A stretch of DNA of 64,000 nucleotides from Verrucomicrobium sp. BvORR034 (GCF_000739635.1 NZ_BATQ01000041.1:124001-188000), one strand, 5' to 3'; shown: positions 44,257-52,737, numbered from the stretch's first letter. Notes: a model not told the origin generated them from the sequence alone. A program made the numbers and translations.

Positions 44257-44587
44257 TTGAGTTTCACCGACCGTCTCAAGATCTTCCTAGCCAGACATAC
44301 GCAGAGGTTTTGGCTATCCCTCAGGGGGTGGTTTATGACCTGTTCAAAGAAGATGTACGCAACGGGGCGCACTATGTCTATGCCAACAAGCGGCGCACCT
44401 GGCTCAAGATCCTCTACTGCGAAGGACCGGGATGTGGTTTCTAAGCAAGCGGCTGGATGCAGACTTTTCCACGCCCATGGCTGCTGAGGCGGGGCAACCC
44501 AAGATGTCTCTCATCCCCGAGGTGTTCGCCTTGCTCACTGGCGGTACGGACCCGCATCGCAGTTCGATGCGTACCTGGACTACGTAA
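44257..44587 (+). pseudogene. IS66-family orf2 (TnpB), frameshifted remnant
   Basis: Three frames together rebuild an IS66 Orf2: LSFTDRLKIFLA at 44257, YAEVLAIPQGVVYDLFKEDVRNGAHYVYANKRRTWLKILYCEGPG in the next frame, and WFLSKRLDADFSTPMAAEAGQPKMSLIPEVFALLTGG in a third, with a stop at 44585. At least two frameshifts and an altered centre make it inactive. It is separated from and opposite to the tnpC remnant downstream, so it stems from a different copy. Confidence 0.7.
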
Positions 44588-44685
44588 AGCGGATCAGGTT
44601 GTTTAGTGCGGACTGTGTCGATCGCGCTGAATGCGGGTCACTACTAGGGCGTGTTTAAAAAGGTGAAGGTTTCAGAGTTTCCCTC

Positions 44686-44750
44686 GTAAGCGTCACCAAC
44701 GGTGACGCTTACGGTGCGAACCTAGGAGATCTATTGCTGTAAGCGTCACC
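44686..44750. repeat. IS66 terminal inverted repeats, three ends in 65 bp
   Basis: GTAAGCGTCACC, the typical IS66-family end, occurs at 44686-44697 and at 44739-44750. Its reverse complement GGTGACGCTTAC is at 44701-44712. The first two ends face each other with only 3 bp (AAC) between them, a perfect 27-bp hairpin; the third begins the copy carrying the tnpC remnant, whose stop is 32 bp inside. Confidence 0.7.
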
Positions 44751-44781
44751 CGGAGTTCCGTCCCATGTTGATTGACGGACA

Positions 44782-45350
44782 TCAGGCGGCCTGAGGCAGG
44801 ACCCTCCAAGGAAGCCTGTCGGCCACAGCCGCAGGCGCCACATCCTTGATCTGGCGATTGTCATGGTTGGCATCCGGATCAGCAGGTCGCGAAGGTACTC
44901 AAACGGATTGAGCCCCCACCGGCGGCAATTCTCGATGATCGTCAGGCTCACCGCCGTGTGATGCCCGGCCTCGGCCTCACCAATGAACAGCCAGTTCTTG
45001 CGCCCCAACGCCGCAGGCCGCATCGCGTTCTCGATGCGGTTGTTGTCGATCTGCAGCCGGCCGTCCTCCACATGCACCACCAGGCGCCCCCACTGGTTGA
45101 GCGCATAAGTCAATGCCTGTCCCATCGCGCTCTTGGGTGTGAAGCGTTCCTTGCGACTCATGGATTCAATCATCCTGTGAACGCGCTGCAAGATCGGCAC
45201 AGCCTCCTGCTGGAGCACCACCTCACACATTCGCGGTCCGGCCCGCTGTTCGCGCAGTCTGGCTTCCACGGCGTACAGATGACGGATCTGCAGCAGGATC
45301 AGTCCCGCATATTGCGGCGCGTCTCGCGCAGCCCTGAAAGCACTAGCTAC
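44782..45350 (-). pseudogene. IS66-family transposase (TnpC), 3' remnant
   Basis: C-terminal part of an IS66 DDE transposase: RMIESMSRKERFTPKSAMGQALTYALNQWGRL, HVEDGRLQIDNNRIENAMRPAALGRKNW and IENCRRWGLNPFEYLRDLL, including the conserved catalytic-region Glu and IDNN-x2-E motif. The N-terminal two thirds are missing before about 45350. Near 44850 one base is lost, so the true end (NRQIKDVAPAAVADRLPWRV, stop at 44782) is out of frame with the body. It is not functional. Confidence 0.78.
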
Positions 45351-45427
45351 TGCTGGTGGTGGGGAGCAGACTTTTTGGGAACTCAAACATGAACTGTGGC
45401 GCAGGCGCGGCTGGTCCGCCGTCTGTT

Positions 45428-45547
45428 GGATCATCTCGTCCTACCCAGGCTCGGCACAAGTCCTCTTCCACCGCATAGAGCTCATGGATCTGCACCAGCA
45501 CCGGGGCGGCGTCCCAGCGGCAGGTGCTGCCTCAACGAACTTGTGCG
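45428..45547 (-). pseudogene. second IS66 TnpC fragment
   Basis: On the minus strand HKFVEAAPAA in one frame and WDAAPVLVQIHELYAVEEDLCRAWVGRDD in another match the region just before the body of the remnant downstream (compare FRAARDAPQYAGLILLQIRHLYAVEARLRE there). This is a separate, diverged IS66 copy. The flanks 45548-45898 show no further gene. Confidence 0.55.
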
Positions 45548-45898
45548 ATGGGTTTGCGCCCAGCAACCCGTTCAAGGGTTTTACAGCAGGCAATCCCCAG
45601 CACCTCGTGAACGGCTTCGCCTGGGGGCTGGATGCCAGTCCGATCTCACCCGCCCCTCTCGCTCTTGGTAAAGGACCCGCCACAGTCGGTAGGTGATTAG
45701 ATGATGATAGTTCTGCGCAGAACTGGGAGAAGTCTGGGCTGGGAGTAAACTTTTGTGGGAAAGGCTTCTTGCGTGTGCCTTTTTTAGAAGGCAAGGTGTG
45801 CCTTAGAACGGCGCATGCGGCACAAGTGGCTCATGTGGCGGATTGCTGAGTCCTAGGAGAATGCGAAACTCGTTGGACCTGAGGGAATGAGGGAAAGT

Positions 45899-45943
45899 CT
45901 CATAACCTGAAGGTCACAGGTTCAAATCCTGTCCCCGCAACCA
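45899..45943 (+). other. 3' fragment of initiator tRNA-fMet(CAT)
   Basis: Starting at the anticodon loop (CTCATAA), the sequence continues with CCTGAAGGTC, a perfect T-arm (ACAGG, loop TTCAAAT, CCTGT) and acceptor end CCCCGCA-ACCA, the pattern of bacterial initiator tRNA. The bases before the loop do not pair with CCTGA and no D-arm or 5' acceptor exists, so it is a 3' end only. It is joined directly to a hairpin terminator and a GIY-YIG gene. Confidence 0.75.
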
Positions 45944-45952
45944 ATTTCAAGG

Positions 45953-45984
45953 AGGCCTTACAGTGAAAGCTGTAAGGCCTTTTT
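45953..45984 (+). terminator. intrinsic terminator after the tRNA-fMet end (first copy)
   Basis: Stem AGGCCTTACAG (45953-45963) with CTGTAAGGCCT (45970-45980), 6-nt loop, then TTTT. The same hairpin recurs at 46320-46351 in the second copy. It looks like the native terminator of the tRNA gene carried along with the 3' end. Confidence 0.8.
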
Positions 45985-45990
45985 GTTGGA

Positions 45991-46266
45991 ATGGAATATC
46001 GCGTGTACATCGTCCGCAACAGCGAAGGCCGGTTGTATATCGGATTGAGCGAAGACGTCATCGTGCGTCTGGCTGATCACAATAGTGGCGTGTCCAAATG
46101 GACCAAGCATCGCGGACCGTGGGAGTTGATCTGGCAAAGCGCGCCGCAAGACATCACGTCCGCACGGAAGTTCGAGAATCTGCTGAAACGGCAGAAGGGT
46201 GGCGGCGGACTGTATCGGTTGACCGGGCTGCCACAACCGGGGCAAGGCGACTCGTCAGGCACATAA
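45991..46266 (+). CDS. GIY-YIG nuclease family protein
   Basis: A 91-residue single-domain protein. VYIVRNSEGRLYIGLSEDVIVRLADHNSG holds the GIY-YIG pair (as VYI ... LYIG) with the following Arg of the catalytic site in DVIVRLADHN; KHRGPWELIWQ, SARKFENLLKRQKG carries the metal-binding Glu. It starts 6 bp after a terminator hairpin joined to a tRNA-fMet 3' end, so it needs its own promoter or read-through. Small GIY-YIG proteins include UvrC-like and homing enzymes; the tRNA-end linkage fits a mobile homing role. Confidence 0.78.
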   Translation: MEYRVYIVRNSEGRLYIGLSEDVIVRLADHNSGVSKWTKHRGPWELIWQSAPQDITSARKFENLLKRQKGGGGLYRLTGLPQPGQGDSSGT

Positions 46267-46357
46267 TCCCGCATGCGGGATCACAGGTTCAAATCCTGTC
46301 CCCGCAACCAATTTCAAGGAGGCCTTACAGTGAAAGCTGTAAGGCCTTTTTGTTGGA

Positions 46358-46534
46358 GTGGAATATCGCGTGTACATCGTCCGCAACAGCGAAGGCCGGT
46401 TGTATATCGGATTGAGCGAAGACGTCATCGTGCGTCTGGCTGATCACAATAGTGGCGTGTCCAAATGGACGAGCTGGGCAAGGGGGCGGGCTTTCTTTAT
46501 CGCTACAGTCAGCGGACCGAATGCGATGGCCTGA
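46358..46534 (+). pseudogene. truncated second copy of the GIY-YIG gene
   Basis: The start (GTG instead of ATG) and first 37 codons repeat the gene at 45991; after 46470 the sequence changes to an unrelated tail (SWARGRAFFIATVSGPNAMA) and stops at 46534. The C-terminal half with the catalytic Glu is missing. Confidence 0.65.
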
Positions 46535-46709
46535 GTCGCGTCCTTCAACTGCTGACCTCATTGAGCATTTGCTGATTCATTGCTGCCAGGGAAGCATCTC
46601 CCCATCCTTTTCGGTGAGGAGCTCTTTCCGAGCTGAGGGGAGTGAAAATATTGTTACCGGTTGATCTTGAGGGGCTTTAGTCGTGGACCGGTAGGGCGCT
46701 CTGTGGAGG

Positions 46710-46724
46710 TGGCACGTTCATTGC
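46710..46724 (+). promoter_or_regulatory. sigma-54 promoter of ssuD
   Basis: TGGCAC-GTTCA-TTGC matches the -24/-12 consensus TGGCAC-N5-TTGC exactly. It is about 120 bp before the SsuD start. The cognate activator is probably the SfnR-type protein at 62284-63384. The rest of 46535-46843 has no gene. Confidence 0.8.
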
Positions 46725-46843
46725 GATGTCGTTAGGGCGCGCGAAGCTCCTGCGCTGTTGCTGGAGCAGCAGCATGGGTGAGGTCGTGTCTTGCCGTCGC
46801 GAGGCACCCGGTATGAGAAAGTATTTCCTTGATCCCCCCTTTT

Positions 46844-48073
46844 ATGAGCAAACCCCGACTGCAGTTTCACTGGTTCCTGCCCACGTATGGTGACAGCCGC
46901 TACATTGTGGGAGGTGGTCATGGCCTCCCTGCTGGCGCGGCCGCAGGCTCACGCCCGGCCACCATCGACTACCTGACCCAGATCGCCCGCAGTGCGGAGC
47001 AGTTGGGCTATGTGGGGGCGCTGACGCCCACCGGTGCATGGTGCGAAGACGCGTGGATCGTGGATGCGATGCTGGCGGAGGCGACGGAGACTTTCAAGTT
47101 CCTCATCGCCATCCGGCCAGGTCTAATCTCGCCCACGCTGGCGGCGCAGATGGCGGCCTCCTTCCAGCGCTACTCGCAGGGGCGGCTGTTGCTGAATGTA
47201 GTGGTGGGAGGCGAACCTCATGAGCAGCGGTCCTATGGCGACCACTCGGCCAAAGAGGAGCGCTATGAGCGGGCGGATGAGTTTCTGCACATCCTGCGCG
47301 AGCTGTGGACGCGGACCAATGTTACCTTTCATGGGCAGTACTACCAGATCGAAAACGCCACGCTGCCCTCGCGGCCGGACCCGCTTCCGCCGCTGTACAT
47401 CGGCGGATCATCTTCAGGGGCAGGACCGGTGACGGCCAAGCACATCGACGTCTATCTCACTTGGGGCGAGCCGACTCCCGCGGTGGTGGAGAAGATCACC
47501 CGTATCCGACGGCTCGCGGCCCAGGAGGGGCGGCAGGTGCGCTTTGGCATCCGCCTCCACGTCATCACGCGGGATACCGCAGAGGCGGCGTGGGCAGAGG
47601 CGAACCGGCTGCTCTCCGCACTGGATCCGGAGACGATCCGCTCCGTGCAGGCCGGGCTCGCCAAGAGCGAGGGGGAGGGGCAGAAGCGGATGCTGGCTCT
47701 GCATCAGGGGTCCACCCTCAACCTGGAGATCGAGCCCAATCTCTGGGCAGGCTTCGGCCTCGTGCGCGGCGGGGCGGGCACGGCGCTCGTGGGCAGCCAT
47801 GCGGAGGTGGCGGAGAAGATCAAGGCCTATGCCGAACTCGGGATCGAGGAATTTATCCTCTCCGGGGTGCCTCATCTGGAGGAGGCCTACTGGTTTGCCG
47901 AAGGGGTGCTCCCGCGGCTGAAGGCCGCCGGGCTGTGGCGGCATCCGCAACAACCGGAAGTGGAGGGCGGGGACGGGCTGGAGGCGGAAACGGAGGCGCT
48001 GGTGGACATCCCCTTCTCACCAGCCGCTAGCCGGCGGGCTTCCGTCGTTTCCAGTTTGCGGCAGACGGCCTGA
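46844..48073 (+). CDS. ssuD: FMNH2-dependent alkanesulfonate monooxygenase
   Basis: Cytoplasmic two-component flavin monooxygenase of 409 residues that splits alkanesulfonates to aldehyde and sulfite with FMNH2 and O2. It shows the SsuD pattern throughout: FHWFLPTYGDSRYIVGG, SRPATIDYLTQIARSAEQLGYVGALTPTGAWCEDAW (active-site Cys), FLIAIRPGLISPTLAAQMAASFQRYSQGRLLLNVVVGG, RLHVITRDTAEAAW with the conserved His, and FGLVRGGAGTALVGSHAEVAEKI. ATG 46844 (MSKPRL) is used; TTG at 46829 is less likely. A sigma-54 promoter precedes it. The reduced flavin would come from the SsuE-like reductase at 59111. Confidence 0.92.
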   Translation: MSKPRLQFHWFLPTYGDSRYIVGGGHGLPAGAAAGSRPATIDYLTQIARSAEQLGYVGALTPTGAWCEDAWIVDAMLAEATETFKFLIAIRPGLISPTLAAQMAASFQRYSQGRLLLNVVVGGEPHEQRSYGDHSAKEERYERADEFLHILRELWTRTNVTFHGQYYQIENATLPSRPDPLPPLYIGGSSSGAGPVTAKHIDVYLTWGEPTPAVVEKITRIRRLAAQEGRQVRFGIRLHVITRDTAEAAWAEANRLLSALDPETIRSVQAGLAKSEGEGQKRMLALHQGSTLNLEIEPNLWAGFGLVRGGAGTALVGSHAEVAEKIKAYAELGIEEFILSGVPHLEEAYWFAEGVLPRLKAAGLWRHPQQPEVEGGDGLEAETEALVDIPFSPAASRRASVVSSLRQTA

Positions 48074-48083
48074 CGCAATGTGC

Positions 48084-48118
48084 AAAAAAGGCGGGGCGGC
48101 ATTGCTGCCACCCCGCCC
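48084..48118 (-). terminator. intrinsic terminator for the outer-membrane barrel gene
   Basis: On the minus strand GGCGGGGTGGCAGC pairs with GCTGCC-type GCCGCCCCGCC and is followed by TTTTTT (48084-48089). It is 55 bp after the stop of the barrel gene and also lies just after the convergent ssuD stop. Confidence 0.75.
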
Positions 48119-48172
48119 TACCAACACAACGCATGAAAAATGGTGAGACGTCCTGCTTGATCGGGTGCGGTT

Positions 48173-49072
48173 CTAGAAGCTCACGCCGACGTTGAACGTG
48201 AAGAGGTGCTCGTCGGAGTTCCCGGTGATGGGCGAGAGCGTGTCACCCAGATTGTAGTAGAGGTAGCCAAAGCTCACCGCCCACTTGCCCGCGTGGGCCG
48301 GGATGCTGTTGAGGGACAGGGTCACCTGCGGCCCGACGGCAAAGTACCCGTACGTTTCACCGGCGTAGAAGTCGTTGCCCAGACCGGCCTTGGCCAGCAC
48401 GGCCACATTCACGGGCAGCTTGGAGTCAGCGCCGAAGGTGTAGTTCGGCCGGATGCCTGGCTCGAAGTACCAGGTCTCCTTGACCAGGCCGGTGGCGGCG
48501 TCCCCGCCCAGGTCGTACAGCGCGATGACATAGGGCTTGAAGGAGAAGTTCTTCCCAAAGATGCCGCTGTCATTGAAGGCAAGGGTGCCGTTGATCCACG
48601 AACCGTCGCCATAACCATCGGCCGGGCTGGTCCAGTTGTTCCAGAAGGTGGTGAAGGTCCAGCGCTCGGCGAAGTTGAAGGTGAGGCCGATGCCGTAGTC
48701 GAACTCGGTGAAATAACTCCCGCGGTTGCCGGGGCCGGACACGTCGCCGTTCGTGCTCACGTCCGCCCAGAGACCGACGAAGAACTTGGCGGACTTCACA
48801 AAGCCGTCTCCCTCATGCAGACGGGTGTACCAGTTCAGGTACGGCTGGAAGCTCACATCATCATCCTGCACGATGATGCCGCGGGTGTTGTACTGGTTGG
48901 CCACGGTCACCCCGAGATCCACGGAGAAGATCGATGAGGGAGGTGGCGGCGTGACCAGCGGTTCCACGGCCTTCCCTGAGGGCTCACCCGCAGAGGCGGT
49001 GTGGAAAGATGAAACAACCAGCAGTCCAAGGATGCCGGCGCGGAGGGAGATGTTGTGTGTTTTCGGTTTCAT
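48173..49072 (-). CDS. outer-membrane beta-barrel protein, probable channel for organosulfur substrates
   Basis: A 299-residue exported protein (ATG 49072; an ATG at 49096 adds eight residues before the signal). Signal peptide ends at HTASAGE. The mature chain is a run of amphipathic beta strands with aromatic girdles (FSVDLGVTVANQYNTRGIIVQ, YFTEFDYGIGLTFNFAERWTFTTFW, WAVSFGYLYYNLGD) and a C-terminal Phe (LFTFNVGVSF), as in outer-membrane barrels. The sequence NQYNTRGI near the start is typical of TorF-like verrucomicrobial barrels. A perfect sigma-54 promoter on this strand at 49103-49117 ties it to the sulfur regulon; the substrate is inferred from that. Confidence 0.75.
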   Translation of the reverse strand: MKPKTHNISLRAGILGLLVVSSFHTASAGEPSGKAVEPLVTPPPPSSIFSVDLGVTVANQYNTRGIIVQDDDVSFQPYLNWYTRLHEGDGFVKSAKFFVGLWADVSTNGDVSGPGNRGSYFTEFDYGIGLTFNFAERWTFTTFWNNWTSPADGYGDGSWINGTLAFNDSGIFGKNFSFKPYVIALYDLGGDAATGLVKETWYFEPGIRPNYTFGADSKLPVNVAVLAKAGLGNDFYAGETYGYFAVGPQVTLSLNSIPAHAGKWAVSFGYLYYNLGDTLSPITGNSDEHLFTFNVGVSF

Positions 49073-49102
49073 AAGATGCATGATTTGGCGCGGCATCGAA
49101 TA

Positions 49103-49117
49103 GCACTGGCTGTGCCA
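49103..49117 (-). promoter_or_regulatory. sigma-54 promoter of the outer-membrane barrel gene
   Basis: On the minus strand TGGCAC-AGCCA-GTGC: the -24 box is perfect and the -12 box has GC in place. It is 31 bp before the ATG at 49072, a short leader. Confidence 0.75.
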
Positions 49118-49502
49118 TGAGATTTAAGGTGCTGGGTGTGAACATGTTGCGGTGATGTTGAGGGCCGGTCTGCCTGCCGCGAACGCAGCAGCGGTGTTCA
49201 TGTCATGCTGGAGGATCAGCAAAATGGCCGCCCGTGCTTCCGGTTGTAAGGTTGCTACCTGAAACCCTGCGGCCTGTCTTCCTGATCCGGGGACGAGTTG
49301 GCTCAATGAACCGTGTGGGATGTCCCTTCCCTGGTGAAACTGCTTCCGCGTTGCTGCGCTGGCAGCAGCCGGGCACCGGGGCCATTGCCACGCATTGGAG
49401 AGATGCCGGTTATTTTGGGGTGTTGCGCGATTTTACAATAGGCTCAGTGTCAGGAGGTTGATAGGCACGCGCGATGGTGGCTTGTCTCCCGCACGGAGAC
49501 GC

Positions 49503-49517
49503 TGGCACGGTCAGTGC
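49503..49517 (+). promoter_or_regulatory. sigma-54 promoter of the sfnB-livGHM operon
   Basis: TGGCAC-GGTCA-GTGC, 59 bp before the SfnB start. It shares 14 consecutive bases with the site at 55270. The region 49118-49502 between the two divergent promoters has no gene and should hold activator sites, for example the TTGCTGCGCTGGCAGCAG palindrome around 49352. Confidence 0.75.
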
Positions 49518-49575
49518 AAAGAAGGCAGGGCGTTGCTGAGGCAGCATCTGAACCTGCATCCCCCCTTCCTCTATC

Positions 49576-50835
49576 ATGAGCACAACACAGAACCGCCACG
49601 TACCGGGCCCGCGTCTCGGTGTCTCCGGAGTCCCGCGTCCCACCACGCCCGCACACATCATCAAGGATGACGCCGAGGCCATTGCGGTCGCGGAGAACCT
49701 TGCGGCTGAGTTTGTCAAAGAAGCCTCCCTGCGTGACCGGGAGCGCAAGTGGCCTGTGGAGGAGCTGGATGCCTATTCGCAGAGCGGACTGTGGTCCATC
49801 AATGTGCCGCGGAAGTTTGGCGGGCCGGAGGTTTCCTACGTCACGCTGGTCAAAGTGATCGAGATCATCTCGGCGGCGGACCCTTCCATTGGGCAGATCA
49901 CGCAGAATCACCTGGGCGTGGTCGCCGCCATCCGCACGGTGTCTGATGAAGCGCAGCAGCGTCTGCTCTTTGCGGAAGTGCTGGCAGGCGTGCGTTTCGG
50001 CAATGCGTTCTCGGAGTTCGGCTCCAAGCGCGCGGTGGACTTTGAAACGCGCTTCACCGATCCGGGGCCGGACTTAGACCACGTCATTGTGAATGGGCAG
50101 AAGTTCTACTCCAGTGGGGCGCTGCTGGCGCATCTGGTGCCCATTGTCGCGCTGGATGTGGAGGGACGCGCCTGGTATGCCATAGCGGACCGCAACGCCC
50201 CCGGGCTCACCGTGATTGATGACTGGTCGAGCTTTGGCCAGCGCACCACGCTGAGCGGCACGGTGATCCTGGACGACGTGAAGGTGCCCAAGGCCTATCT
50301 CGTGCCGGGGTACAAGGGGTATGACCACCACACGGCCGACGGGGCGATCTTCCAGATCATCCAGGTCGCGGTGGACACGGGGATCGCGCAGGCGGCCATC
50401 GACGACACCGTGGCCTTTGTCCGCTCCAATGCGCGGGCGTGGGTGGACAGCGGGCTGGAGCGCGCTTCGCAGGATCCCTACACGATCCAGGCCATCGGTG
50501 ACCTCACGTTGCGGCTGCATGCGGCGCAGGCCCTGCTGGAAAAGGCTGCGCTCGCGGTGGACAAGGCGGTGGCGGAGGCCACGGAGGAGAACGTGGTGAA
50601 GGCCCAGATCGCCGTGGCGGAAGCCAAGGTGCTCAGCACAGAGATCGCCATTGCCGCGACCAACAAACTCTTCGAGCTGGGCGGGACCCGCTCCACGCTG
50701 GAGGTGCACAACTTTGACCGTCACTGGCGGAACGCGCGCGCTCATACGTTGCATGATCCGGTGCGGTGGAAGTACGCGATTCTTGGAAATTACTTCCTCA
50801 ATGGCGTGAACCCGCCGCTCCACGCCTGGAGCTGA
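49576..50835 (+). CDS. sfnB: SfnB family sulfur acquisition oxidoreductase
   Basis: An acyl-CoA-dehydrogenase-fold flavoprotein of 419 residues, in the SfnB group needed for growth on dimethylsulfone and related sulfur sources. Seen: HIIKDDAEAIAVAENLAAEF, RERKWPVEELDAYSQSGLWSINVPRKFGGPEVSY, SIGQITQNHLGVV, YSSGALLAHLVPIVALD, and the C-terminal LFELGGTRSTLEVHNFDRHWRNARAHTLHDPVRWKY shared with DszC-type monooxygenases. It probably uses FMNH2. It is first in an operon with an ABC importer (LivG starts 13 bp after its stop) and has a sigma-54 promoter. Confidence 0.9.
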   Translation: MSTTQNRHVPGPRLGVSGVPRPTTPAHIIKDDAEAIAVAENLAAEFVKEASLRDRERKWPVEELDAYSQSGLWSINVPRKFGGPEVSYVTLVKVIEIISAADPSIGQITQNHLGVVAAIRTVSDEAQQRLLFAEVLAGVRFGNAFSEFGSKRAVDFETRFTDPGPDLDHVIVNGQKFYSSGALLAHLVPIVALDVEGRAWYAIADRNAPGLTVIDDWSSFGQRTTLSGTVILDDVKVPKAYLVPGYKGYDHHTADGAIFQIIQVAVDTGIAQAAIDDTVAFVRSNARAWVDSGLERASQDPYTIQAIGDLTLRLHAAQALLEKAALAVDKAVAEATEENVVKAQIAVAEAKVLSTEIAIAATNKLFELGGTRSTLEVHNFDRHWRNARAHTLHDPVRWKYAILGNYFLNGVNPPLHAWS

Positions 50836-50848
50836 GCCCCTCCGTGAC

Positions 50849-51775
50849 ATGAGCACCGAATCCCTGGCCGCCCCCGTGGCGGCCCCTCATAAACCAGCGC
50901 GCGCGGCCCTTCCCCTTCGCAAAGAGCCGGGTGCCGGTCCTGCTGCCCTCAGGCTCGAGGACATCACGCTGTCTTTCGGCGGCGTGGTGGCTGTGTCCAA
51001 TATCGACATGAGCGTGGAGCCGGGTGAGATCCGGGCCATCATCGGTCCCAACGGCGCCGGCAAGAGCTCCCTCATCAATGTCATCAGCGGCGTGTACCGG
51101 CCAGACCGGGGGCGGGTCTGGATTGGCGGGCGCTCTTACGCCCAGGTGCCGACACAAAAGCTGGCGAGGCTGGGCGTGGCGCGGACGTTTCAGAACCTGG
51201 CCCTCTTCCGGGGCCTCTCGGTGTTTGACAACATCGTCACCGCCCGGGTGTTCGCGCGGCGTGCGAATTTCATCGAGCAGATGATCGGCCTGGGAAGGGC
51301 GCGGCGGGAGCGGTTGGATGCCCGGGAGCGGACGGAGCGCATCATGAGTTTCCTCGATCTCACCGGCATCCGCCACACGCTGGTGGGCACGCTGCCCTAT
51401 GGTCTGCAGAAGCGCGTGGAGCTGGCCCGGGCGCTGGTGGCTTCCCCCCAGATCCTGCTGCTGGACGAACCCATGGCGGGCATGACCCTGCCGGACAAGC
51501 GCGACATGTCCCGCTTTGTGCGCGCGGCGCGGGATGAGTTTGGCATGACGGTCATTCTCATTGAGCACGACATCGGGGTGGTGATGGGACTGTCCGACCG
51601 CGTGACCGTGCTGGAGCACGGCCGCAAGATCGCCGATGGCACACCTGCCGAGGTGAAGGCGGACCAGGCCGTCATCGATGCCTATCTGGGTGTCGTCCAT
51701 GAGGGCGATGAGGAGGAACCGGCGGCGTCCTCCGGGAGCGGCAGGAGAGTTTCATCGAACGGCGGCTTGCGTTGA
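50849..51775 (+). CDS. branched-chain amino-acid-type ABC transporter ATPase (LivG-like)
   Basis: A 308-residue ABC ATPase. Walker A GPNGAGKSSLINVISG, Q-loop FQNLALFRGLSVFDNI, signature PYGLQKRVELARAL, Walker B ILLLDEPMAGM and H-loop IEHDIGVVMGL are all intact. The extended insertion VFARRANFIEQMIGLGRA and the C-terminal DAYLG mark the LivG subgroup. The Pro/Ala-rich N-terminal 30 residues are extra. It couples with the permeases LivH and LivM encoded next. Context with SfnB suggests uptake of an organosulfur compound instead of leucine. Confidence 0.92.
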   Translation: MSTESLAAPVAAPHKPARAALPLRKEPGAGPAALRLEDITLSFGGVVAVSNIDMSVEPGEIRAIIGPNGAGKSSLINVISGVYRPDRGRVWIGGRSYAQVPTQKLARLGVARTFQNLALFRGLSVFDNIVTARVFARRANFIEQMIGLGRARRERLDARERTERIMSFLDLTGIRHTLVGTLPYGLQKRVELARALVASPQILLLDEPMAGMTLPDKRDMSRFVRAARDEFGMTVILIEHDIGVVMGLSDRVTVLEHGRKIADGTPAEVKADQAVIDAYLGVVHEGDEEEPAASSGSGRRVSSNGGLR

Positions 51776-51796
51776 CCCGCCCACATCATTTGCTTT

Positions 51797-52693
51797 ATGG
51801 ATCATACGGAACTGCTCTTTTTCACAGAGGTGCTCGTCGGCGGCCTGCTCTCCGGGGTCATGTACTCGCTCGTCGCCATCGGCTTTGTGCTCATCTACAA
51901 GACCTCTGGCGTGCTGAACTTTGCCCAGGGCTCGATGGTGCTCTTCTCCGCGCTCACGTTTGTCAGTCTGGTGGAGCGGGCCGTTCCCTTCTGGGTGGCC
52001 TTGCTGGCCACCTTTGCGTTGATGGTGCTGCTGGGCTTGAGTATTGAGCGGCTCGTGCTGCGGCCGCTGGTGAACAAGCCGCCCATCATCCTGTTCATGG
52101 CCACGCTGGGGCTGTCTTACATGATCGAAGGCGCGGCGCAGCTTGCCTGGGGCACGCAGGTGCATGCGCTGGAGCTGGGCATCGAAGATCTGCCGTTGGA
52201 GATTGCCGGGGTTTTCATCAGCAAGTTTGACCTCTTTGCCGCAGCCATCGCGGCTGCGATGGTCACCGGGCTCACGCTCTTCTTCCAGTACACCCGCGTG
52301 GGCCTGGCCTTCCGGGCGGTGGCGGATGATACCTTTGCGGCCTATGCCGTAGGGCTGCGTTTGCCCCGGATCTGGGCCACGGTGTGGACCGCGGCGGGCT
52401 TTGTCGCCACGGTGGCGGGCCTGCTGTGGGGCGCGAGACTGGGCGTGCAGTTCTCCCTGTCCCTCATCGTGCTGAAGGCGCTGCCCGTGCTCGTGCTCGG
52501 CGGGTTTGATTCCATCCTGGGGGCCATCGTGGGCGGCCTGATCATCGGCGCGGCGGAGAAGCTGGCGGAGGTGTATCTCGGCCCGTATGTCGTCGGCGGG
52601 ATCGAGAGCTGGTTCGCCTACGTCATCGCCCTGGGCTTCCTCCTCATCCGGCCCTCCGGCTTGTTCGGCCAGAAGCCGGTCGAGCGTGCCTGA
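51797..52693 (+). CDS. branched-chain amino-acid-type ABC permease (LivH-like)
   Basis: A 298-residue inner-membrane permease with about eight hydrophobic segments. The LivH pattern is clear: GLLSGVMYSLVAIGFVLIYKTSGVLNFAQGSMV, LVLRPLVNKPPIILFMATLGLSY, RVGLAFRAVADDTFAAYAVGL (EAA-like ATPase contact) and LVLGGFDSILGAIVGGLIIGAAEKLAEVYLG. It is 21 bp after livG. Confidence 0.92.
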   Translation: MDHTELLFFTEVLVGGLLSGVMYSLVAIGFVLIYKTSGVLNFAQGSMVLFSALTFVSLVERAVPFWVALLATFALMVLLGLSIERLVLRPLVNKPPIILFMATLGLSYMIEGAAQLAWGTQVHALELGIEDLPLEIAGVFISKFDLFAAAIAAAMVTGLTLFFQYTRVGLAFRAVADDTFAAYAVGLRLPRIWATVWTAAGFVATVAGLLWGARLGVQFSLSLIVLKALPVLVLGGFDSILGAIVGGLIIGAAEKLAEVYLGPYVVGGIESWFAYVIALGFLLIRPSGLFGQKPVERA

Positions 52694-52737
52694 TTTGATC
52701 TGATCTGATCTGACCTGACTCCTGATCTTCCTCCGCC

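Larger units (their letters stand above)
45914..46470. repeat. 190-bp direct repeat: tRNA-fMet 3' end, terminator and GIY-YIG gene start
   Basis: 45914-46103 and 46281-46470 are identical apart from one base (45990, A versus G), at an offset of 367 bp. Each copy has the T-arm and CCA end of tRNA-fMet, an 11-bp hairpin with T-run, and the first 113 bp of a GIY-YIG gene. The palindrome TCCCGCATGCGGGA sits immediately before the second copy. Confidence 0.85.

Noticed and set aside
45899-45943. Functional tRNA-fMet gene
   Set aside because: Only the anticodon loop to CCA end is present; the 5' acceptor strand, D-arm and the 5' side of the anticodon stem are missing.
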